A stretch of 64,000 nt of DNA from Schaedlerella glycyrrhizinilytica_A (GTDB lineage: Bacteria > Bacillota > Clostridia > Lachnospirales > Lachnospiraceae). A program made the translations under genes and the position numbers. Below are positions 7,874 through 16,697 of this stretch, piece after piece. The notes under the pieces are model-generated. The model saw only the letters and a list, made by a program, of their open reading frames with translations. It searched no databases and was not told the DNA's origin. The stretch is from NCBI RefSeq assembly GCF_042852765.1, contig NZ_AP031414.1, one strand, 5' to 3'. The first letter of the stretch is position 1. Each line of letters begins with the position of its first letter.

Positions 7874-8944
7874 TCATGCCAGAAATTCCTCCAGGATCTG
7901 CCGGATCGCCGCCTCTTTCAACGCCGGCCGATCCTCCCCGTCTGTTTCCCGGCTCACACGTCTTTCTGCCGGAGAACGTCTCTTCTCCCCGTTCTCCACA
8001 TTTCTTGGTTCCCCCTCAATATTGATCGGAAGTTCTGTCTCCGTTTCTTCTATATAATGAGCAGCTTCACTGTACCGCTCTTCCTGAAAGCGTTCTTCCT
8101 GCTCCTGCTCTGCCTGCAAAAATCCCTCTTCCGGAACTCCCCGTTTCTGACGGGTTTCCTGCCGCCTTGCCTCCTGCACTTTTCTGCGGGAAACGGGACG
8201 TTCCTGTCCTCTTCCTGCCCGGGATCTCATTTCCTTTCGCTTCACACTTTTCAGCGGTCCTGCCGCCGGTTCATTGGCTGCACTGCATTCCACAGCCTCT
8301 TTTTCCTGTACGCTCCCCGGCTGATTTCCCTGTACATTTCCCTGTGTATTTCCGGCGCCGCGCACAGCTGCTTCCGGCTGGATCACATCGATCCTTGCTT
8401 TTTGTTCCCGCTCGCTCTGACGCAGCTTTCGGTACTTATAGGCACATACATTTTCCAGATAATCCACCATATAATTTTTGATCGCTTCCATCCGATACTG
8501 CTCGTCCGATACTTGACTGATCACAAACAGCAGGACCATCTCCGCGGCTCCAAGCGCTGCGAACTGATACACACGTTCGCCCATTCCAAATGCAGTGTAA
8601 TTGAAAACAGCTCCAAGCGCCGCCAGAATCCCCGCAAACCAGATGGACTGCACCTCCAACTGTCTCCAGGTATGGATCCGAAATCCCATCCCCCTGTATT
8701 CATATATGTATTTTTCCACAAATGCCTCTGCATTTTCTACTCTGTCGTGCAGCATGCACGCGTGCTCATATTTCGCGCGTATCAGTCTTATCAGTCTGTG
8801 TGTGCTCTTTGACATGTTGCCGGCTGCCCGTGCCATCCGACGAAGCGTAAACAAATTTACAACTTTTGCCACGCCTCCGATGACTCCGACCGCTATCATC
8901 AGATAAAACATAATATCGGTGCCGGTGATGACTTCATAAAACAT
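7874..8944 (-). CDS. Membrane protein of unknown function
   Basis: A 356-residue protein not assigned to a known family. It has an N-terminal membrane segment (about 10-30), a helical basic stretch, then two membrane segments (about 102-120 and 128-148), and a long hydrophilic, charged and Gln/Glu/Arg-rich C-terminal half (about 185-356) that is probably cytosolic and disordered or coiled. The start has AGGAGGATTTAGCT upstream, and a TATAAT box lies about 60 bases before the ATG. It is monocistronic, bounded by its own promoter and terminator. The low-complexity tail suggests a scaffold or localisation role, but that is only a guess. Confidence 0.65.
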   Translation of the reverse strand: MFYEVITGTDIMFYLMIAVGVIGGVAKVVNLFTLRRMARAAGNMSKSTHRLIRLIRAKYEHACMLHDRVENAEAFVEKYIYEYRGMGFRIHTWRQLEVQSIWFAGILAALGAVFNYTAFGMGERVYQFAALGAAEMVLLFVISQVSDEQYRMEAIKNYMVDYLENVCAYKYRKLRQSEREQKARIDVIQPEAAVRGAGNTQGNVQGNQPGSVQEKEAVECSAANEPAAGPLKSVKRKEMRSRAGRGQERPVSRRKVQEARRQETRQKRGVPEEGFLQAEQEQEERFQEERYSEAAHYIEETETELPINIEGEPRNVENGEKRRSPAERRVSRETDGEDRPALKEAAIRQILEEFLA

Positions 8945-9002
8945 AGCTAAATCCTCCTGTTATGAAATTTATGCACAATGATCCGGGATTGTGTCCGAAA
9001 TC

Positions 9003-9008
9003 ATTATA
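9003..9008 (-). promoter_or_regulatory. Candidate -10 box for 7874-8944
   Basis: TATAAT on the minus strand, 59 bases upstream of the ATG. No good TTGACA-like -35 is found 17 bases further upstream, so only the -10 is called. Confidence 0.4.
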
Positions 9009-9157
9009 TCTCAAATATCCGGCAATTTCTTCCATAACCGTTTGACACATTTCTACATCTGCCGCAGTTTTTGTCTAAAAATACAGTTCCGTAGTTTCTA
9101 TTTCCGTTTTCTCCTGACTTTCTTGTCAGATTTGTGCACTTCTTCGGGAAATTTGAC

Positions 9158-10219
9158 TTACGATTTCCTCCCATCTTTGCGGCTTTCCATCTGTTTTGGG
9201 CTGCCTGACGATACGAAGATCATTTCTGCCAAAACCGTGAGCCCCGTAAGCAGGATCGTATTTTTCAGATCAGAAAAGAATCTCGCATCTCCCGGGCACA
9301 ACAAGCAGCGCTGAAGTTCTCTGAACATTTCCCGTTTTTCGGCAATCAGCCGTGGAAAGAATCCCATATCCGACCACATTGCGGGCAGATAATCGCCGCT
9401 GAACCGAAATGTCCACGCAAGCCCTACTGCCGTCATCCCGCAAATTGCCCCTGCGACCAGCATTTTTGCCAAAAATCGGATGCCGGATCCTGAGATCCGG
9501 TTCAACTGGCGATATCCGTTTCTTATGTATACAAAAAACAATAGCCATAACGGAAGCGAAACAATAGCCCTTGCAAGTGCGCTGTACAAATTTCCCTCAA
9601 AAAAACCGTTTGCTTCCTTTCCGGTCATCTGCATCAAAAGACTTTGTGCGGAAGAAGCCGGCTTCGATTTCTCCCCGTATTCCAGAAAAATCCCGTTCAG
9701 TCCCTCTTCCTCTTCTGCCCGGACAGCCGCAAATATACTTCCGTTTTTCACACATCCTCGAATGTAATACTCCATTCCCGCGATCGTGATCCGGTTTCCC
9801 TGTACGTTTTTTGTTCCAAATAATTTTTCCGCAAGCGCTGTACTCACCATACAGCCCTGCACATCGTCTTCCCATGGATAACTGCCGCCGGCGAGTTGTC
9901 CCGCAAAGAAGCTTTCCATACTTCCTGCGATCTTCCATACATCAGCTGTTACCACTTCCCGGACTTCACTGCTTACAGACTGCATTTCTTCCATGGACCA
10001 TCCTGTCGTCTGCGGCAATACATCCGCCTGTTCTCCCGGTTCTTTCTGTTCTGCCTGTTCTGTGAACGCGGATAATGCGCTCCGGGTGAGAACGGGCGTA
10101 TCATAATATGCATTGAAACATCCCGCTTTTTTTTCGGTCTCTCCATAAAACAGAAGTGCCAGAAACCAACACCCTGCTCCCAAAAAGACGATGCCTGTTT
10201 TGATCCATTTCTTTTTCAT
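9158..10219 (-). CDS. MacB/FtsX-like membrane protein without ATPase
   Basis: A 353-residue protein with one N-terminal membrane segment (about 8-25), an extracellular domain of about 180 residues, and three C-terminal membrane segments (around SLPLWLLFFVYI, LVAGAICGMTAVGLAW and TILLTGLTVLAEMIFV). This 1+3 topology and the segment GCMVSTALAEKLFGTKNVQG, then GNRITIAGMEYYIRG, resemble MacB-type permeases, whose periplasmic core contacts a MacA/HlyD adaptor. The gene overlaps the HlyD-like gene by four bases (ATGA). No ABC ATPase is encoded in the operon, so if it is a permease the ATPase acts in trans. The similarity is limited and the role is inferred. Confidence 0.6.
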   Translation of the reverse strand: MKKKWIKTGIVFLGAGCWFLALLFYGETEKKAGCFNAYYDTPVLTRSALSAFTEQAEQKEPGEQADVLPQTTGWSMEEMQSVSSEVREVVTADVWKIAGSMESFFAGQLAGGSYPWEDDVQGCMVSTALAEKLFGTKNVQGNRITIAGMEYYIRGCVKNGSIFAAVRAEEEEGLNGIFLEYGEKSKPASSAQSLLMQMTGKEANGFFEGNLYSALARAIVSLPLWLLFFVYIRNGYRQLNRISGSGIRFLAKMLVAGAICGMTAVGLAWTFRFSGDYLPAMWSDMGFFPRLIAEKREMFRELQRCLLCPGDARFFSDLKNTILLTGLTVLAEMIFVSSGSPKQMESRKDGRKS

Positions 10220-11772
10220 TCTTCAAGCCTCACCTTATCTCCCGGCGCAATCTCTTTACTGCTCCCGATGATCACCTTGTCATCCGGATCAAGCGCTGCG
10301 TTTACCGCCGCGCTGCTCCCATCCTTTTCAAGTACCGTCACCGGAACCCGCTTTGCTTTATACTCATTTCCGAGTATCGTTTCCTCCTGTTCTGCCACAA
10401 GGCAGAATGTACCGTCCGAATCTTTTCTGACTGCCGAAAGCGGAAGAATCTGCTGATAAGCCGACTCCGTCTGTCTGCTGATCTCATACGAGACCTCACT
10501 GCCGTACATGGCTTCATTTTCTTCCAGCGGTACATAGAATACTCCCGCCGGATTCTGTCCGCCCGATACGCTTCCACCTCCCTGTGCACTCTTCTCTCCC
10601 GCTGTTTCGAAAGAGGCATCCGCTCCAAACCGTACTTCTTCTACATTCTTTTTCAATGCTTTTCCTTTTCCCGGAACCGTCACCGACACTTCGTCTCCCT
10701 GTTCGACCTTGGACAGATCTTCCGCTGTCAGAACACCCTTGATCCGGTATCCTCCGCAGCCAAGCATCAGAAAGGAAGTATCATCCGTCACATTTCCCGC
10801 TGTCATGGAACTTTTTTTTAATACGCCGTCCACAGGCGCTTTGATTTCTCCGTTTTCATTCTGCACCTGTACCAGTTTTTCCAGTTCTTTCCTTGCAAGA
10901 TCCAGATCCACCTGTGCCGACTGTACACTGTAACTACCTGCTTCCGCTGTTTTCCGGTCATTTTCCGCCGCGGCTGCGTCTTGCTCCTGCGCGCTCTGAT
11001 ATGCATTATACGACTGGGTTCTTGCCGACTCCTGATTCTGAAGTTCCGTCTCCGCCTGCGTTTTCTGTGCCGCCAATTCCCGCACTGCTCCGTCGTAGAC
11101 TGCCTGCGCCTGTGTTTTTCTTTCCACTGCCGCGGCTTCTGCCTGTTGGCGCAGCTTCTCTGCCTCTTCCGGTTTTCCCTCACTTTCCATCTGCTGTGCC
11201 TGCTGCATCGCCGCTTCTTTTTCCGCTTCCGCAGCCTGTATTTCCGCATCCAATATCTGCTGTTGCTGTGCGGTTCCCTCCTTCCACGCACGCTCCGCCG
11301 AGGAATAGGACTCCCATGCTTTGGAATAATTTTCCTCCGCCAGTTGTACGTCTCTTGCCGCACCCTCGGAAGCCTCCACTCTCGCCGGCGGTTCTCCCGT
11401 AAGCTGAGCCTGTCCGACTGCCAGTTCCAGTTTCGTGATCTCCGCCTGTTTCTTCTCTATGCTTCCCTGCAAATATGCCTTATCATACTGCAGGATCACG
11501 TCTCCCTGCTTTACAGCCGATCCGACCGGCTGTACCGTTTCCACACGCAGTCCGCGCTGCAGTGCGAGCAGATGTTCCGATCTCGTCTCCACCGTTCCGT
11601 TCCCGCGGATCGAAATATTGAGTTTTCCCTCCTGCACCCTGCCTGTCGTCACCGTCGGCACGACCATAGATGCTGCCGCACGGGAAACTGCCGTGCAGAC
11701 CGCCATCACAAGAAAAAATACGGCAAATGCGGTCGCCGCTGTCTTTTTTTTACTGATCTTCATTTTCTTCAT
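10216..11772 (-). CDS. HlyD/MacA-type efflux adaptor (membrane fusion protein)
   Basis: A 518-residue protein with an N-terminal membrane anchor (about 12-35), a first biotinyl-lipoyl half (residues about 60-100: QRGLRVETVQPVGSAVKQGDVILQYD), a long Ala/Gln/Glu-rich coiled coil (about 105-300), the second lipoyl half (GEIKAPVDGVLKKSSMTAGNV), and beta-barrel and membrane-proximal domains to the end (VIIGSSKEIAPGDKVRLEE). Such adaptors link inner-membrane transporters to extracytoplasmic components. It overlaps the MacB-like gene and follows the MalG-like gene by four bases, so it is part of one transcription unit with sugar-type permeases, an uncommon pairing. Confidence 0.85.
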   Translation of the reverse strand: MKKMKISKKKTAATAFAVFFLVMAVCTAVSRAAASMVVPTVTTGRVQEGKLNISIRGNGTVETRSEHLLALQRGLRVETVQPVGSAVKQGDVILQYDKAYLQGSIEKKQAEITKLELAVGQAQLTGEPPARVEASEGAARDVQLAEENYSKAWESYSSAERAWKEGTAQQQQILDAEIQAAEAEKEAAMQQAQQMESEGKPEEAEKLRQQAEAAAVERKTQAQAVYDGAVRELAAQKTQAETELQNQESARTQSYNAYQSAQEQDAAAAENDRKTAEAGSYSVQSAQVDLDLARKELEKLVQVQNENGEIKAPVDGVLKKSSMTAGNVTDDTSFLMLGCGGYRIKGVLTAEDLSKVEQGDEVSVTVPGKGKALKKNVEEVRFGADASFETAGEKSAQGGGSVSGGQNPAGVFYVPLEENEAMYGSEVSYEISRQTESAYQQILPLSAVRKDSDGTFCLVAEQEETILGNEYKAKRVPVTVLEKDGSSAAVNAALDPDDKVIIGSSKEIAPGDKVRLEE

Positions 11773-11776
11773 GTAC

Positions 11777-12622
11777 TTACTCCTTTAACCCTGATGCAAG
11801 AATCCCCTGCTCCAGATAATCCTGCCCGCAGGCAAACAAAAATACCGACGGCGCCATGATCAGGATCGAAGCCGCAAAAGCGGTTGCAACATCATTTGCC
11901 GTAATATTGGACAAATACAATGAGACCGGAAGCAGACTTTTCGTCTTCAAAAATGTTATCGGCGCCTCGATCGCATTCCAGCATTCCATGAAATTCAGGA
12001 TCAGCGAAGAGACGACTCCCGGCATTCCGAGAGGCAGTCCGATCCTGAAAAATACTTCCCATGTGCCCGCGCCGTCCACTTTTGCAGCCTCAAGCAGCGA
12101 ATCCGGTATCTGCTGAAAAAACTTCGTCATCAAAAACACCGGAAAAGTGGAAAAAATCCCCGGAAGTATGACCGCCCAGTGTGTATCCAGTATCTTCAGA
12201 AAAGACAACACCGTATAACCGGAAACCATCGTGACCTGAAACGGCAGGATCATTAAGATCATATACAGATAAAGCACGAGTTTCCGTCCTTTAAACCTGT
12301 ACCGTCCAAGCGCCCACGCCGCCGGAAGCCCGACACAAAGCTGTCCTGCCAGTACCGTAAACGTCTGTCTGCATGAATTCCAGAACATCACGAAAAAATC
12401 AGGACTGTCCAGCAAAAGCTGTAGATACGCTTTCAATGTCGGATAAAGCGGAAATAATTTCCACTGAAGTTCACCGCCGCTTCCGTAAAGGACACTGCCG
12501 TAACTTTCCTTTAATTCCGCCGGTCCCATCAAAGAACCTGCCGACAAAAGCAGGATCGGAAAAATCAGGATCAGGACAAACAACGTTACGCCGATCCGGA
12601 CTGCCGCTTTCTTTTTCCTCAC
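11777..12622 (-). CDS. MalG-type carbohydrate ABC transporter permease
   Basis: A 281-residue inner-membrane permease of the binding-protein-dependent type. The EAA loop is present (SLLEAAKVDGAGTWEVFF, then GLPLGMPG), as are about six membrane segments. The start is taken as GTG at 12622: GGAGG lies eight bases upstream and the GTG overlaps the stop of the preceding permease (GTGA). The in-frame ATG at 12637 has a ribosome site only two bases away. It should form a heterodimer with the 12619-13521 product. No MalK/MsmX-type ATPase is encoded nearby; a shared ATPase in trans is typical for Firmicutes sugar permeases. Confidence 0.88.
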   Translation of the reverse strand: MRKKKAAVRIGVTLFVLILIFPILLLSAGSLMGPAELKESYGSVLYGSGGELQWKLFPLYPTLKAYLQLLLDSPDFFVMFWNSCRQTFTVLAGQLCVGLPAAWALGRYRFKGRKLVLYLYMILMILPFQVTMVSGYTVLSFLKILDTHWAVILPGIFSTFPVFLMTKFFQQIPDSLLEAAKVDGAGTWEVFFRIGLPLGMPGVVSSLILNFMECWNAIEAPITFLKTKSLLPVSLYLSNITANDVATAFAASILIMAPSVFLFACGQDYLEQGILASGLKE

Positions 12623-13521
12623 ATGTTTGTCCTCCATTTCTCCTCGATCTTCTGGCTTCCGATCAGGATCAGCCCCAAAATAAAAGCAAGCATCACCGCA
12701 GCCGCCGTCATTTTCTGCATATCCAGCTTCAAAAACCAGTTATTGAATAAATGCTGCAGCATATAAATACTGTCATGCGGATAATTTCCCGCGATCATAT
12801 ATGCCTCCCGAAATACTTTAAACGCATTGACCAGAGATAAGATTCCTGTAAGAAATGCCGTTGGGATCAAAAGCGGGCAAGTAATATGCCAAAAGCATTT
12901 TAAGCCATCTGCTCCGTCCATCCTCGCCGCCTCATACAGACTGTCCGGTATCCCCAGCAGTCCCGAAAGCCAGAGGATCATATTATATCCGAGATTTTTC
13001 CAGATATATACCACGACCAATACGCCAAATGCTTTCGGTGTGTTCATATAATCCGGTCCATGGACTCCAAACTTCTGCAGCGCTTCATTCAGAATCCCTC
13101 CCTGATCAAAAAAAAGCTGCCAAAACAGAACGACCGATCCTGCCGGAACCGCCATCGGAAGTAAAAAACCGGATTTCAATATACCGCTTTTCCTGCCTGT
13201 ATTCAAAAGCAGGATGCCGAAAAACAGCGAGCTGCCCAAAAGCAAGGGCAGGCAAACGATCAGAAACCTGACCGTATTGCCCGCTGCCAGCCGAAACGCT
13301 TCATTTTCCAGCACTCCCCGATAATTTTCCAGACCGACAAATTCACTGCCCACCGCATTGAAAAAAGATCTCCGCACCACATCTGCAAACGGAATGAGGA
13401 TAAAGATCCCCACTCCGGTCAGACTGGGTGCCAGCAAAACCCACGGAATCCAGCTTTCCTTTTTACTCGGAAAGGTAAAGTTCCATTTTTTCACCCAATG
13501 TTTTCGCTGCTTCTTCCGCAC
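12619..13521 (-). CDS. MalF/UgpA-type ABC transporter permease
   Basis: A 300-residue permease with six predicted membrane segments and an EAA loop (SLYEAARMDGADGLKCFW, then CPLLIP). The start is taken as GTG at 13521, with TTGGAGGAACGATCA immediately upstream; the longer frame from ATG 13551 lacks a ribosome site. This puts the first 59 bases, and the ribosome site itself, inside the 3' end of the binding-protein gene in another frame. Partner of the MalG-like permease. Substrate unknown; the binding protein gives no specific clue. Confidence 0.87.
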   Translation of the reverse strand: MRKKQRKHWVKKWNFTFPSKKESWIPWVLLAPSLTGVGIFILIPFADVVRRSFFNAVGSEFVGLENYRGVLENEAFRLAAGNTVRFLIVCLPLLLGSSLFFGILLLNTGRKSGILKSGFLLPMAVPAGSVVLFWQLFFDQGGILNEALQKFGVHGPDYMNTPKAFGVLVVVYIWKNLGYNMILWLSGLLGIPDSLYEAARMDGADGLKCFWHITCPLLIPTAFLTGILSLVNAFKVFREAYMIAGNYPHDSIYMLQHLFNNWFLKLDMQKMTAAAVMLAFILGLILIGSQKIEEKWRTNM

Positions 13522-15769
13522 TGATCGTTCCTCCAAAATACTGATCCGCACAATCTAAAAATGCCTCTCTCACTGACAGGTCTATGATGAGCGGTGTGTC
13601 TGCGCCCTTTGCCAGATCCAAGATCGGTGCGATCTGATCTCTGCTCGGATAACCATACGAATGCATTTCCCCATCGCTGAATCCAATGGAGAACAAATCT
13701 TCCTGCCCGCCTTTTTCCGCAATGTCTGCCTGCTTATCCAGACTTTCCGTACGAACCGGAAGCCCCTCCATGAATTCCTGCTGCTGGATCTCATCACTCA
13801 GCATCGTTTCTATGAACTCCTGCGCCAGTTCCTTTTCGTCGGAAGACGCATTGATACCCATGCGGTTCATTGGTATATAGAGACCATGTGGGTTTACCAC
13901 AGACAATCCCTGTTGTTTCTCCAAAATATCACACACAAGTGCGATCCTGGATAATCCATATATTTCATCCACGCCCGCAATATCCGTTTGCTCATATAAC
14001 TCCAACATGCCGATCCCAGAAAATGCCGATATCGTATTGCCGGATGTCATAAGACCTCTGAAGTTCTCTGACCATGTATGTTCCATATCTTCTGACGGAT
14101 TATTATCGACAAGTTGTTTGGACAATTCCAAAAGTTCCTGTATCTTTTCCTCTGAAAAGCTTCCGTCTTCTGTCTTCAATGCTTCATAATTGGACGCAAA
14201 TAAAAGATATGCCATCTGTCCGTAAGCCGCGGCTCCGATCACCTTTCCATCCGGCTGTGCTTCTAAAAACTGCCGGACAGATTCCAGACTGTCCAGTCTT
14301 GCCAGTGCTTCCTCCGTTCCATAGAATACAGGCATCCGGAAAGAAGCCGGAATCTCATAATTCTTTCCCTCTTTTTTTACTCCGTTTATTACTCCCTCCA
14401 GCAATGTCTTGTCTTTTACTTTTTTCTCTGCAAGATCAGTCATGTCTTCCAGTATTCCTTTTTCGATATAAGAATCGACCGGAAGATCATCTAGGAACAG
14501 AACATCCGCCCCCTCTTTATTTAACAAGCTTGTATTCAGCGCATCAATATAGTCTGCCGGATTTCCGTCTGCCCCTTGCCCGAGCGCATACTGATAATCG
14601 ACGTCTACTTCCGGATGTTCTTTCTCAAATGCCCGGACTGCCGCCTCTGCCATCCTACTCTCATAAAGTCCGTATACCGACAATGTTTTCTCTGTTTTTG
14701 TACTGAGTTCGGCGTCATAATAATAACGGCAGATATGGAATGTATTGGTCTGGTAATTCTCATAAACTCCATAGAGATTCTGATCGCCGTCCGCCATAAA
14801 ATTCCTCATGACAAGACTGTTCTCGATCTCCCCTAAACTTCCGCGGCTTCCGTCATAAATCTGCTCGCCGATGCTTCCGTTCTCCTGATAAACAGAAATT
14901 CCGTTTTTCGTCGCAATATAATAAGTTCCGTTCTCATCTGTTGTCAGAAAACCGATTCCGTTCTCCAGCGCCTCCACTTGTGTTGCCCCGGACTGCTTTC
15001 CTGTCAGCGCATCGTAGTTCAACAGATTTTCTTGATCCTGTCCCAGTGTCACGATCGTATTTTCCCGAACCGCGATCATACCGTCATTGTTCGTCAGGAT
15101 CTGGTGGCTCGGCAACGTATATTTTTCTTTTCCTGTCGCCCCGTCATACAATACAATATTGGTCGTTGCCGCCCCGACAACCGCAACATCTCCGTTTTCC
15201 ACAACGCCCAGATAATACGGAAGAAAGCCGCCGTTTTGCTTCTGATATTCCAGATCCATACATTCCAGCATGACCTCCTGTGTTTCCCCCTCCGGCGTAT
15301 GCCGATACAGATACGTCGGCTGCGGCGGAAGTACAAACTCTCCGTCCGTCGAAGTAATCTGGTCGGATTCCCCAGTATCTACAATGTCCGTCGTCATCAG
15401 ATACAGGTTATCATCGGCTCCCCGTAAAAGATAATTCACATAAGTATCTACATCGATCCGCTCTTCGACCCAAACTTCTTCTGTTTTTTCCCAGTCATCT
15501 TCCGCCTGCTGTGTATATGAATATACCTGCGGCTCTTCTCCTCCGGTCTGGGTATATACTTCCAGCTTCTTTTCCTCGTTTAAAAAGCTGCCGAGATAAA
15601 TTTCCTCTTCTCCCCACGGTCCTTCGATTTCTTTCTCCACATAACCACCTTTTGCTTCTTTTTTACTTCCGTCTTCCTCCTTTTTATCTTCACTCCCGGA
15701 ACATCCGCCAAGTAATCCGACGGTAATCGCCCCGCAAAGTACAAGTGCAAGTATTTTCTTTAATTTCAT
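13463..15769 (-). CDS. Lipoprotein fusing a propeller-like domain to an extracellular solute-binding domain
   Basis: A 768-residue lipoprotein: signal peptide and lipobox LLGGC (Cys23), acidic linker, then about 320 residues of short repeated beta-strand motifs (for example DDNLYLMTTD, NGDVAVVGAATTNIVLYDG, ENGTYYIATKNGISVY) that read as a beta-propeller. A family-1-type solute-binding domain follows from about residue 370 (YESRMAEAAVRAFEKEHPEVD to the end). Family-1 binding proteins are usually 400-450 residues, so the propeller half is an addition. The start at 15769 has AGGAGATGGACGT. It heads the transporter operon and is divergent from the two-component system. Ligand unknown. Confidence 0.8.
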   Translation of the reverse strand: MKLKKILALVLCGAITVGLLGGCSGSEDKKEEDGSKKEAKGGYVEKEIEGPWGEEEIYLGSFLNEEKKLEVYTQTGGEEPQVYSYTQQAEDDWEKTEEVWVEERIDVDTYVNYLLRGADDNLYLMTTDIVDTGESDQITSTDGEFVLPPQPTYLYRHTPEGETQEVMLECMDLEYQKQNGGFLPYYLGVVENGDVAVVGAATTNIVLYDGATGKEKYTLPSHQILTNNDGMIAVRENTIVTLGQDQENLLNYDALTGKQSGATQVEALENGIGFLTTDENGTYYIATKNGISVYQENGSIGEQIYDGSRGSLGEIENSLVMRNFMADGDQNLYGVYENYQTNTFHICRYYYDAELSTKTEKTLSVYGLYESRMAEAAVRAFEKEHPEVDVDYQYALGQGADGNPADYIDALNTSLLNKEGADVLFLDDLPVDSYIEKGILEDMTDLAEKKVKDKTLLEGVINGVKKEGKNYEIPASFRMPVFYGTEEALARLDSLESVRQFLEAQPDGKVIGAAAYGQMAYLLFASNYEALKTEDGSFSEEKIQELLELSKQLVDNNPSEDMEHTWSENFRGLMTSGNTISAFSGIGMLELYEQTDIAGVDEIYGLSRIALVCDILEKQQGLSVVNPHGLYIPMNRMGINASSDEKELAQEFIETMLSDEIQQQEFMEGLPVRTESLDKQADIAEKGGQEDLFSIGFSDGEMHSYGYPSRDQIAPILDLAKGADTPLIIDLSVREAFLDCADQYFGGTISAEEAAKTLGEKMELYLSE

Positions 15770-15824
15770 ACGTCCATCTCCTCTCTGATCAGCCTGTTTG
15801 CCGCTTAACATCAATGTACCGAAA

Positions 15825-15850
15825 GTATTCCCCCTTGTACACCGACGCTA
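15825..15850 (-). repeat. Dispersed GTGTACAAGGGG-type repeat (copy b)
   Basis: On the minus strand the sequence reads TAGCGTCGGTGTACAAGGGG, then GGAATAC. It shares its core with copies at 7811, 26653, 42684/42767 and 50752. It lies in the divergent promoter region between the lipoprotein gene and the response regulator. Confidence 0.65.
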
Positions 15851-15877
15851 ACGTTATCATTTATCATAAACAAAGAT

Positions 15878-15943
15878 TCTCTAAAAATCTTTAAAGAATC
15901 CGAAATGTTTTTGGAGAATTTTTAGAGATTTGTATGATACAAT
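15878..15943 (+). promoter_or_regulatory. Operator-like inverted repeat and -10 box of the two-component operon
   Basis: TCTCTAAAAAT (15878-15888) and ATTTTTAGAGA (15918-15928) are exact inverted repeats, and a short palindrome TCTTTAAAGA lies between them. TACAAT at 15938-15943 is a plausible -10 for the response regulator gene, with no consensus -35, as is usual for activated promoters. The arrangement suggests binding of the OmpR-type regulator encoded just downstream, also controlling the divergent transporter operon; that is inference. Confidence 0.5.
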
Positions 15944-15989
15944 AATCTGAAACAAGTTTTTCATAACACTTCAGGAAAGGATTTTTCTT

Positions 15990-16697
15990 ATGAGACTTTT
16001 ATTGATCGAAGATGATATCTCACTCTGCAACGCCCTGATGATTCATCTGCGCAGCGAGGGATATGAAACGGACGTCTGTCACAATGGTACGGACGGACTT
16101 TCTTATGCCTTGCAAAACACTTATGATGTGATCATTTTAGACCGTATGCTTCCGGAACTGGACGGTCTGCCCCTTTTGTCTGCTATCCGCCGGAAAAATA
16201 TTTTTACGCCGGTGATCATTGCCACTGCAATGGACTCGCTTCAGGAAAAGATCAACGGATTGGACTGCGGTGCGGATGATTATATCACCAAACCGTTCGA
16301 TGCCCAGGAACTTCTCGCAAGGATCCGGGCTCTATCCAGACGTCCCGCAGTTCTGAATGACAGTCCGCTGCTTTCCTATGGAGACTTGTCTTTCAATCCG
16401 GAAAAACAGGAACTCACCGTATCGAACAAGACACTGTCCCTGTCCAAAAAAGAAGCCGGTCTCATGGAATATCTGCTGAAAAATAAAGAACAGAATCTGC
16501 GCAGAAATCTGATGCTTTCTTATGTCTGGGGAGCGGATGCAGAAGTCGAAGAAGGCAACCTCGACAATTATATTTATTTTTTACGCCGCAGACTGCGCAC
16601 TTTGAAAAGTAACGTCCAAATAAAAACGATCCATGGCGTCGGCTACCGCCTGGAAGAAAAATCCGCTGAAGCAAATGCCTGCGGGGAGGATTTGTGA
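15990..16697 (+). CDS. OmpR-family response regulator
   Basis: A 235-residue protein with an N-terminal receiver domain (acidic pocket Glu7/Asp8/Asp9, phospho-acceptor Asp51 in ILDRMLPELDG, Lys101 in TKPFD) and a C-terminal winged-helix DNA-binding domain (LSLSKKEAGLMEYLL to IKTIHGVGYRLEEK). Its stop codon overlaps the start of the histidine kinase gene (TGATG). It is divergent from the propeller/binding-protein operon with an inverted repeat between, so it probably regulates that operon and itself. An AGGAAAGG site precedes the ATG. Confidence 0.93.
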   Translation: MRLLLIEDDISLCNALMIHLRSEGYETDVCHNGTDGLSYALQNTYDVIILDRMLPELDGLPLLSAIRRKNIFTPVIIATAMDSLQEKINGLDCGADDYITKPFDAQELLARIRALSRRPAVLNDSPLLSYGDLSFNPEKQELTVSNKTLSLSKKEAGLMEYLLKNKEQNLRRNLMLSYVWGADAEVEEGNLDNYIYFLRRRLRTLKSNVQIKTIHGVGYRLEEKSAEANACGEDL

